Shown: positions 1-5,648 of the stretch, piece by piece | How the letters are laid out: the number at the start of each line of letters is the position of its first letter | Numbering within the stretch: the first letter of the stretch is position 1 | Source of the DNA: Candidatus Heimdallarchaeota archaeon | GTDB taxonomy: Archaea > Asgardarchaeota > Heimdallarchaeia > Heimdallarchaeales > Kariarchaeaceae | NCBI GenBank assembly: GCA_027016475.1 | Contig: JALUTL010000027.1 | Location: forward strand, 1 to 6,623 | Reading direction: 5' to 3' | Length of the DNA: 6,623 bases | The notes under the pieces: model-generated | Told to the model about the DNA's origin: nothing | What the model saw: the letters and a program-made list of their open reading frames with translations, nothing else | Databases searched by the model: none | Made by a program: the position numbers and the translations under genes

Positions 1-471
1 ATCTATGCACTGAACGTTGATTTTGTTGAAAGAATAGCAATAAATACCTACGGCTTGCTATTATTTGACGATACAGGAAGATCCCTAGGCTTTTATCAGA
101 TACGAACCAGAAAAAAGGATCTGAACAAGCATTCACCACTCATCCCTGATTTGATTGCGCCGTTTGTTACAGCGATCCAAGCATTCGTCAGAGACATCTT
201 CGGTAATGAGCAAACCTTGAAAACCGTAGAGACCTATGAAAAGACCATAGTTTTTCAAATGGGAAAACTTGTTCATGTAGCCATGATAACGGAAAAGCCA
301 ACACGAAATTTGATTCTCTCATTGAAGAAGTTTCAGGAGGAATGCGAGAAAATTGCTGAAACAACCAAAAATTTGGGAACCGAAATGCTAGATCGAAGAA
401 GTATAAACGAAAGAATATCATTCAATTTTCCGTATATTCAAGTGATTAACAAGTCAGTTGTGCCCTCATGA
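1..471 (+). CDS. Longin/roadblock-like small protein, 5' end cut by window edge
   Basis: The frame is open from base 1 to the TGA at 469-471 (156 residues), so the true start lies outside the window; the TTG at 55 is only the first start-like codon, not a supported start. The visible part has a strand-strand-helix-strand-strand-helix order: a beta hairpin around YGLLLFDD and GFYQIRTR (residues 17-40), a helix around PDLIAPFVTAIQAFVRDIFG (about 49-68), two strands around TVETYEKTIVFQMGKLVHVAMI (about 74-97), then a long amphipathic helix NLILSLKKFQEECEKIAE (about 103-120). This order fits longin or roadblock/LC7 folds, which in archaea and eukaryotes serve small-GTPase regulation; Asgard archaea carry many of them. 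No catalytic motif, signal peptide or membrane segment is seen, so a cytosolic scaffold role is inferred. The last 6 bases overlap the stop of the convergent gene on the minus strand. Family assignment rests on pattern only. Confidence 0.6.
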   Translation: MYALNVDFVERIAINTYGLLLFDDTGRSLGFYQIRTRKKDLNKHSPLIPDLIAPFVTAIQAFVRDIFGNEQTLKTVETYEKTIVFQMGKLVHVAMITEKPTRNLILSLKKFQEECEKIAETTKNLGTEMLDRRSINERISFNFPYIQVINKSVVPS

Positions 472-1239
472 GCTTATTTTGAAGCGTATGTTTCTCTTGG
501 CCAGCTCGCCAAGGAAATCAATTAATGTTGGATGAATTGGAAAGACGAATTGGGGCTTTACGGAAGGTATGACAAGGCCTTTCAGAAATGAAATTGTCCT
601 GTTGAATACATTTTCTGCAGAAACTTCAAAGATGGTTTTGATATGAATCGATATTGCAGGCATTCCTTTTGTCGTCATGGAAACAGAAGAATCATAAATC
701 TCCTGTAGAAACGGATACTGTTCCAATAGCCTCTTCTGGCCATCTGGCATTTCAAATTGTCCATTCAACGTTTCTTCAGTCTTTTCTAATAGAATTTTCC
801 AATTTTTTAGGGGAAACGGCTTTACCACCAAATGGCCCAATTCAGAATGAAGAACACTGATAGGCCGTTTAGGTGGTGAAACTGCAAACCAAGAATATAT
901 CCTGCTTAAAGCAATGTTTGCGATGAAAATTGAACTGAGAGGAAAATGTAGAACGGAAGCTATGGCAGCACCAGAGCCGATAAGGGTTGGCTTTGCAAGA
1001 TCCTTTTTGTCAAACTGATTCAACTTGGTTCGAATATAGTCATAGGGTACCCATAGAAAACCTTGATTGTCTATATAAATCAAAAATCCACCTATACCTA
1101 CTGCCAAAGTAAATTTTCCTTCTTCCAAATCGTATAGTTCAACGACCGCCCTGATCCAAGCGCTGAATTGCTTAAGATCTGGAGTTTTCAAAGGGTCAAT
1201 TTCAGGAGCTTTCTCCTTCCGTCCAAAAAGTCTCATCAT
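466..1239 (-). CDS. Conserved-looking protein of unknown function, 257 aa
   Basis: I do not recognise this family. The start is the first of two adjacent ATG codons; no start-type codon lies between it and an in-frame TAA upstream, and a TATA box sits about 26 bases before it. The N-terminus is basic (MMRLFGRKEK) without a signal peptide. Residues 25-40 look helical, residues 43-65 look like a beta hairpin (TLAVGIGGFLIYID, then FLWVPYDYIR), and residues 85-120 are strongly hydrophobic (LIGSGAAIASVLHFPL, SSIFIANIALSRIYSWFAV). The last stretch could be one or two membrane-associated helices or a buried core. The C-terminal half is mixed alpha/beta, ending in a helix around FLGELAKRN. No nucleotide-binding or metal-binding motif is visible. 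The gene is convergent with the partial gene on its left and divergent from sua5. A peripheral or integral membrane location is possible but unproven. The reading frame is long and well bounded, so it is very likely real. Confidence 0.85.
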   Translation of the reverse strand: MMRLFGRKEKAPEIDPLKTPDLKQFSAWIRAVVELYDLEEGKFTLAVGIGGFLIYIDNQGFLWVPYDYIRTKLNQFDKKDLAKPTLIGSGAAIASVLHFPLSSIFIANIALSRIYSWFAVSPPKRPISVLHSELGHLVVKPFPLKNWKILLEKTEETLNGQFEMPDGQKRLLEQYPFLQEIYDSSVSMTTKGMPAISIHIKTIFEVSAENVFNRTISFLKGLVIPSVKPQFVFPIHPTLIDFLGELAKRNIRFKISS

Positions 1240-1260
1240 TGTCCTTATCCCTTTTGAACG

Positions 1261-1270
1261 ATATAATCTA
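1261..1270 (-). promoter_or_regulatory. Putative TATA box of the 257-aa gene
   Basis: On the minus strand this reads TAGATTATAT, preceded by purine-rich GATGGAA, which could act as a B-recognition element. It is centred about 26 bases upstream of the ATG at 1239, so transcription would start at or within a few bases of the start codon, giving a leaderless or nearly leaderless mRNA. There is no good Shine-Dalgarno sequence before the ATG, which agrees with this. Called by eye. Confidence 0.45.
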
Positions 1271-1282
1271 TTCCATCGGCTA

Positions 1283-1300
1283 GATTAAAGGTGATTAGAG
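1283..1300. repeat. Short direct repeat GATTARAG between divergent promoters
   Basis: GATTAAAG (1283-1290) and GATTAGAG (1293-1300) match at 7 of 8 positions and are offset by 10 bp, about one helical turn, so both copies would face the same side of the DNA. The pair lies just upstream of the TATA box of the minus-strand gene and about 70 bp upstream of sua5. It could be an operator for a dimeric regulator, but in AT-rich intergenic DNA chance is a real alternative. Confidence 0.25.
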
Positions 1301-1345
1301 ATTCCTACAATTATTAGTGAACTTACCTATACACTGAAGAGGAAG

Positions 1346-1358
1346 AAAATAAATAAAT
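1346..1358 (+). promoter_or_regulatory. Putative TATA-like element of sua5
   Basis: AAAATAAATAAAT is preceded by purine-rich GAAGAGGAAG (a possible B-recognition element), and its 5' edge is about 25 bases before the ATG at 1371. This spacing again suggests a leaderless or nearly leaderless mRNA. The element is less typical than the other TATA boxes in the window. The rest of the 131-base gap (1240-1370) shows no other gene. Confidence 0.35.
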
Positions 1359-1370
1359 GAATACAAACAG

Positions 1371-2384
1371 ATGCCGATTACACGAGTTGAAAAGGTCGAC
1401 CCCTTGAATCCAAGCATGAATAGCATTGAGCAGGCAGCAAAGCTTATTCAAAGAGGAGAACTTGTAGCGTTTCCTACAGAGACCGTTTATGGATTAGGCG
1501 CTGATGCCACGAGTTCATCTGCATTATCAAAGATTTTTGAAGTTAAGAATAGGCCATCTGACAATCCCTTAATCGTACATGTCCATTCTAAGGAGATGGC
1601 CATGAAATGTACTTCAAGTTGGCCAATAATAGCAAATAGACTTGTTGAACGATTTTGGCCGGGCCCCCTTTCTTTGATTCTTCCAAGATCAGGTTTTGTG
1701 AGTGCCGATGTTTCGAAAGGATTGGATACAGTGGCAATAAGAATGCCAGCCCACATGGTAGCATTGAAACTGATTGAGATGGCAGAAACACCCATTGCAG
1801 CACCAAGTGCCAACATTTCGGGTAAACCTAGCCCCACAAAAGCTTCACATGTGTTTGCAGATCTAAAAGGAAAAATTCCATTCATCCTTGATGGTGGTTC
1901 CACTCTGGTTGGGGTTGAATCCACAGTTGTCAGCTTGGTAACAGATCCACCCATGCTTCTGCGTCCAGGTGGTATAACAGTAGAAGAACTGAAGCAGATT
2001 GTTCCTAACCTACAAGTTCTTGAACATTTCAAATCTGACAAACCTCTTTCTCCCGGCATGAAGTACAAACATTATTCACCTGAAAAAAAACTTGTTCTTA
2101 TAAGAAACTCATGGAAGTTATCGGGGTCAGAAATAGATGATATTGTAGATAGGGACAACAATGTAATTCTGTTCTGTATGAATGGAACGCATAAGCACAA
2201 AATCAAATCCATAAAGCTGGGTTCAAACTTGAAAGAAATTCAGGCCAATTTGTTTTCTGCACTTCGTCTATTGGATGAAAGTAATTATGCTGTCGGTTAT
2301 ATTGAAGATGTTGAGCAAAAGCTGGAAGGATTGACAATCATGAATAGGTTGGAAAAAGCAGCCCACCGGCAAATTGAACATTGA
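1371..2384 (+). CDS. sua5: Threonylcarbamoyl-AMP synthase, Sua5 long form
   Basis: The enzyme makes L-threonylcarbamoyl-adenylate from threonine, bicarbonate and ATP; the archaeal KEOPS complex (Kae1, Bud32, Cgi121, Pcc1) then moves the threonylcarbamoyl group to A37 of ANN-decoding tRNAs to give t6A. It acts in the cytosol. Visible YrdC-domain motifs are FPTETVYGLGADA (34-46), KNRPSDNPL with the substrate-binding K59/R61 (59-67), FWPGPLSLIL (95-104), AIRMPAH (122-128), PIAAPSANISGKPSPT (141-156), VGVESTVVSL (180-189) and LLRPGGIT (196-203). The linker signature SPGMKYKHYSP (227-237) and the C-terminal Sua5 domain with LRLLDE and GLTIMNRLEKAA follow. At 337 residues it is full length for Sua5, as opposed to short TsaC/YrdC. 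ATG 1371 is the first start after an in-frame TAA at 1350. No damage is visible. There is no obvious operon partner: the next gene is 123 bases downstream with its own promoter. Confidence 0.97.
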   Translation: MPITRVEKVDPLNPSMNSIEQAAKLIQRGELVAFPTETVYGLGADATSSSALSKIFEVKNRPSDNPLIVHVHSKEMAMKCTSSWPIIANRLVERFWPGPLSLILPRSGFVSADVSKGLDTVAIRMPAHMVALKLIEMAETPIAAPSANISGKPSPTKASHVFADLKGKIPFILDGGSTLVGVESTVVSLVTDPPMLLRPGGITVEELKQIVPNLQVLEHFKSDKPLSPGMKYKHYSPEKKLVLIRNSWKLSGSEIDDIVDRDNNVILFCMNGTHKHKIKSIKLGSNLKEIQANLFSALRLLDESNYAVGYIEDVEQKLEGLTIMNRLEKAAHRQIEH

Positions 2385-2406
2385 TCAATTTGTCAGAAAA
2401 TAGTCG

Positions 2407-2436
2407 TTGAACTTTGTTTTCACTCATGTCGTTCAA
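2407..2436. repeat. 6-bp inverted repeat in sua5/surface-protein gap
   Basis: TTGAAC (2407-2412) and GTTCAA (2431-2436) are exact reverse complements around an 18-base spacer that contains the T-rich run TTTGTTTT. The hexamer GTCGTT also occurs twice in the same span (2403-2408 and 2428-2433). The structure ends five bases before the TATA box of the surface-protein gene. It could be an operator for that gene or, with the T-run, part of the sua5 terminator. The arms are short and chance cannot be excluded. Confidence 0.25.
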
Positions 2437-2440
2437 GTAC

Positions 2441-2448
2441 ATATAAAT
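2441..2448 (+). promoter_or_regulatory. TATA box of the surface-protein gene
   Basis: ATATAAAT in the context CAAGTACATATAAATAC is the best archaeal TATA box in the window. Transcription is expected about 25 bases downstream, near 2468-2472, leaving a leader of roughly 35-40 bases before the ATG at 2508. The gene therefore has its own promoter and is not simply read through from sua5. Confidence 0.6.
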
Positions 2449-2494
2449 ACAAGTAAAGAAATCATTATAGTAGCAAGTCAACACTACAACCTTT

Positions 2495-2499
2495 GGTGA
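2495..2499 (+). promoter_or_regulatory. Ribosome binding site GGTGA of the surface-protein gene
   Basis: GGTGA is a perfect match to the archaeal anti-Shine-Dalgarno sequence and lies 8 bases before the ATG at 2508. It fixes the start, together with an in-frame TAA at 2502-2504. It is the only strong Shine-Dalgarno sequence seen upstream of the four complete genes. Confidence 0.75.
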
Positions 2500-2507
2500 A
2501 GTAAGAC

Positions 2508-5500
2508 ATGAAAGCAAACACATTTACACTTACAACACTTGCAGCAGTAGGAATCATTATGATTATGATAATGACACCTGTTGGTGCAACTCCCCAAGGG
2601 ACTGTAGGATTTACCCCAAATGCCATTATTACTGATATAAAGCTGGAATTTATTGATATCGCAGCAGGAATTGATTCCTCTGCATATGTCAGCAATATCA
2701 TTTATGGGGGATCCTATTCATTCCCTTCACAGATTTCACCATCTGTTTCTGGATTTAGCCAAGCCTTGGCATGGTTTGTCTTAGGTGTCAATCAAACAGG
2801 CGTTGACGCCCATCTGACCAGAAACCCTCTTGATGTACCAGATGGTGTAACACTCCAATTGGTTTATCCCAAAACAATAAGTCTCACAACGGCATTGTCC
2901 CATGCAAATGAAGCAAAGGGGGCTGTAGAGGCAAAATATGGGATAAGCATGGTGATGGTCTTTGGTGTACAGACACCCAACGCTTTCGTCTTCTCCTTTA
3001 ATGGAGGTGGAGAGAGTGCCATCAATGCAGTCATAACAGACGTACAGGCCGTATCATCAGGCGGATTTGATGATTACTTGAGCGTGTTACCAACAAGCGG
3101 AGTTCGTGGTGCAGGTTTTGGCATTATCAATATTGGTGGAGGAAACAGCTTGGCTGTCCATGGAGGATTTTTTGTCAATAGCGGTCTCGTCGGAACTAAA
3201 GCTGACGGTACTACCAAGTTCATCTCAACTGACTCCATTTTTGGTGGAGATGTAAACGGTGCATCCGATGCAGATTTGAGCAGGATTAGAATCAATGTTC
3301 CATATCCAATCACACCAACATTGATCAGCCCAACCACCTCAAACAGGCTACCACATGTAACAGGAACTGCATTTTGGGATCTGAATCATCCTCGTTCTGA
3401 GTATGAATTGGGAAACAGTGCATCAGACTATCGGATTGAATTTATAATTGGGATGGAAAGACAATTCCCAATGGTTGAAAACAAACTCACAATAGATCAA
3501 GGAAAAGTGAACACAGAAGGAATTCTTGAGTTCAAATATGCCTTAACCAACACTGGGCAGGCTGAAGCCAAAAACATTGAATTGGCGTTACCTCTTGGAC
3601 CAGAAATCAAGAAGATTTTGAATACCGGTATCAAGATGTTTACAATTAAGGATTCATTCTATCTCAATGAATCATTCAATACTAAATTCAACATATCCTT
3701 AACATTGACTCCTTCTGTTTCAGGATTTTCTGATGTGAACTTTAATTTCCTTTCATTGGACGGATGGTATTTTAATTCAAGTACAAATGCCTTGGCTGGG
3801 TGGAACACATCAACAGAGATTGTCCTGAAGAGCCAGAGCATCTCCCTTCCGCTGGGAGGTTCAGCAACACTTGATCTTAAAGTGTTAATGCCTGATGGAG
3901 CACCACAATCGGCGGTAGATGCAGTGTATGATTTCATAAAACCAGCTGTTGATGGCGTTACTGTCACCTCATCTTCAGATTTGGATGAATTGGCAACTGC
4001 CATCAAAGATAGTATACCTGCTGCCCTCAACGCTACCTTCTACGATGCACGGGCAACCTATTATGACGAAATAGAGATTATGCAACTTAATGCAGGAAAC
4101 TTCACCATTGTCGAAAAGCCTGTTGGTCTTGATGAGAACACCATCAATCAGACATTCCTTGAAGCATCTGTTTCATCACTTGCTGTCGGAGCAGCTACCA
4201 ATTTATCCTTCAGCATCACAAATGTGCCTTCACAGACAGACACGTTTGCTTTGATGAAGTTGATCAAAGGTACGACTTCAACAGGTGGCGTCACCTACAA
4301 CACATTAACATTAGAATCCAAAACGAGGGACTACTTCGAACTGATGCAATACTTCTTCGCAAACATAAATTATGATGGTATGCCGATTACATTCCAAATT
4401 AATCCAAGTCACAGTCCAATTCCTGGAATAACAGAAGACACCTATTTGTCAGTTGGTGTTCCATTCACTTGGGAAAATGCTCAAGGATTCGAATTCTTCG
4501 GCTTGGCAAATGGTGCAAACCTTCAAATCGCGGACAATCAGGCAATTATCGCTGCAACTGTTCGATTTGGCGGCGATGAACAAGTATTCACAGTTGGAGA
4601 CGAAATACAGATTATTGTTGATCTGACCAACAGTGGTGATGCTGATGCTTCGGACGTAAAGGTCAGGTTGTTCCATTCACGACTTGGACGTGATTGGGAT
4701 TTCGTGAATCCTCAGGAATTTGCAGTAATTGATGTCGGAACATTGGCCAAAGGAGCTTCAACCTCTGTTTCAGTCAATGTTACCGCGAACTCTTTCATTG
4801 GATATCACCCAGTATTTGCGGTAGTCGACTTTACCAGTGAAAAGGGTGAACCGAATCCAACAATAACTGACTTCTTTGATCTTGGTATCACAGAGTATCA
4901 GTATGGAGGTGAGAGCCATCATTGGGTTACATCCACCCTTACAGGAGGATTGCTGCTTCCTTCTTCAGATGCTGCCAAACCTGCAGTTCCAGAACCGAGA
5001 ATTGAGGTGACAACATCGACAAGCACACCGAACGCAGCTGGCGAGTTTACGCATACGATCACCCTAACAAATGTCGGGGATGCCGGTACAGATGTAACAG
5101 CGTTCCAAACTTTCAGCTCTAGTGAGTTTGAGTTGGTCTCATCCTCATCAAGCAAGGGTACTGTAAACTCTCTGACATTCTTGGATCAGACCTATGTCAA
5201 GCTTGAGCCAACTGCTATCGCAGTGAATGAAAGCATAACAATTACCCTGAACATGAAGTTGAAGGGCACATCAGGAGTTATCCCCTCTGCGGTCGTAACA
5301 TTCGACACACCAGGTCAATCATCGCTGGGTGATAGGGCCATTTTCGGCATTCAAGTCTCCGCAGCCACATCGGTTGGAGGAAGCCTGCTTTCATTAGCAG
5401 CTTCAGCTTCAGCACAAGGACAGAGCCAAGCTTCTGCAACCCAGCAGGGTTCAAGCTCAGCATATTCAAGCAGTGGGTCTGTATTTGCATCATCCTCTGG

Positions 5501-5648
5501 TGGTGGAGAATTGACTTCATCCAGTGTCGTGGTAAGTTCAGCCGAAGGTCCTTCCTTCATAGGCTACGATCCATTGACAGTCGTTATGGCAATGGCTATA
5601 CCCATTACATTGATTATACACAAGAGAAGGTCAAAATTACTCAACTAA
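2508..5648 (+). CDS. Large secreted, membrane-anchored S-layer-like surface protein, 1046 aa
   Basis: A Sec-type signal peptide is visible: basic N-terminus, hydrophobic LAAVGIIMIMIM (11-22), and a likely cut after VGA (25-27). Residues 28-320 form an unrecognised, Gly-rich, probably beta domain. At least four beta-sandwich-like modules follow: 322-455 (FKYALTNTGQAEAKNIEL), 549-650 (LSFSITNVPS), 684-800 (DEIQIIVDLTNSGDADASDVKV, CARDB-like) and 828-950 (EFTHTITLTNVGDAGTDV, DUF11/CARDB-like). Residues 955-1012 are a Ser/Gly/Ala-rich stalk, then GYDP, one hydrophobic helix LTVVMAMAIPITLII (1023-1037) and a basic HKRRSK end. This matches archaeal COG1361-type cell-surface proteins anchored by a C-terminal helix with the body outside. 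I count 11 N-X-S/T sequons (N95, 387, 395, 423, 433, 508, 531, 547, 565, 757, 907) and no cysteine at all. Its ligand or exact role (S-layer, adhesin, substrate binding) cannot be read from the sequence. The last 4 bases overlap the convergent PAS gene. Confidence 0.92.
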   Translation: MKANTFTLTTLAAVGIIMIMIMTPVGATPQGTVGFTPNAIITDIKLEFIDIAAGIDSSAYVSNIIYGGSYSFPSQISPSVSGFSQALAWFVLGVNQTGVDAHLTRNPLDVPDGVTLQLVYPKTISLTTALSHANEAKGAVEAKYGISMVMVFGVQTPNAFVFSFNGGGESAINAVITDVQAVSSGGFDDYLSVLPTSGVRGAGFGIINIGGGNSLAVHGGFFVNSGLVGTKADGTTKFISTDSIFGGDVNGASDADLSRIRINVPYPITPTLISPTTSNRLPHVTGTAFWDLNHPRSEYELGNSASDYRIEFIIGMERQFPMVENKLTIDQGKVNTEGILEFKYALTNTGQAEAKNIELALPLGPEIKKILNTGIKMFTIKDSFYLNESFNTKFNISLTLTPSVSGFSDVNFNFLSLDGWYFNSSTNALAGWNTSTEIVLKSQSISLPLGGSATLDLKVLMPDGAPQSAVDAVYDFIKPAVDGVTVTSSSDLDELATAIKDSIPAALNATFYDARATYYDEIEIMQLNAGNFTIVEKPVGLDENTINQTFLEASVSSLAVGAATNLSFSITNVPSQTDTFALMKLIKGTTSTGGVTYNTLTLESKTRDYFELMQYFFANINYDGMPITFQINPSHSPIPGITEDTYLSVGVPFTWENAQGFEFFGLANGANLQIADNQAIIAATVRFGGDEQVFTVGDEIQIIVDLTNSGDADASDVKVRLFHSRLGRDWDFVNPQEFAVIDVGTLAKGASTSVSVNVTANSFIGYHPVFAVVDFTSEKGEPNPTITDFFDLGITEYQYGGESHHWVTSTLTGGLLLPSSDAAKPAVPEPRIEVTTSTSTPNAAGEFTHTITLTNVGDAGTDVTAFQTFSSSEFELVSSSSSKGTVNSLTFLDQTYVKLEPTAIAVNESITITLNMKLKGTSGVIPSAVVTFDTPGQSSLGDRAIFGIQVSAATSVGGSLLSLAASASAQGQSQASATQQGSSSAYSSSGSVFASSSGGGELTSSSVVVSSAEGPSFIGYDPLTVVMAMAIPITLIIHKRRSKLLN

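Noticed and set aside
654..860. 68-residue open frame on the plus strand
   Set aside because: It is antisense to the 257-aa gene, which has a TATA box and a bounded start; the short frame has neither.
1487..2068. 193-residue open frame on the minus strand
   Set aside because: It is fully antisense to sua5, whose motifs are unmistakable in the plus frame; the minus translation shows no domain and no promoter.
2338..2523. 61-residue minus-strand open frame across the sua5/surface-protein gap
   Set aside because: It covers the end of sua5, the TATA box, the ribosome binding site and the start of the surface gene, and its translation shows nothing recognisable.
3659..4030. 123-residue open frame on the minus strand
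   Set aside because: It lies inside the surface-protein gene on the opposite strand, with a low-complexity translation and no start signals.
5390..5540. Possible DNA tandem repeat in the Ser-rich region
   Set aside because: The repetition is at amino-acid level (Ser/Ala/Gly/Gln runs) with varied codons; no regular DNA unit could be traced.
5278..5560. Two minus-strand open frames over the Ser-rich stalk
   Set aside because: Repetitive Ser/Ala codons leave opposite-strand frames open by composition; no start signal is seen.
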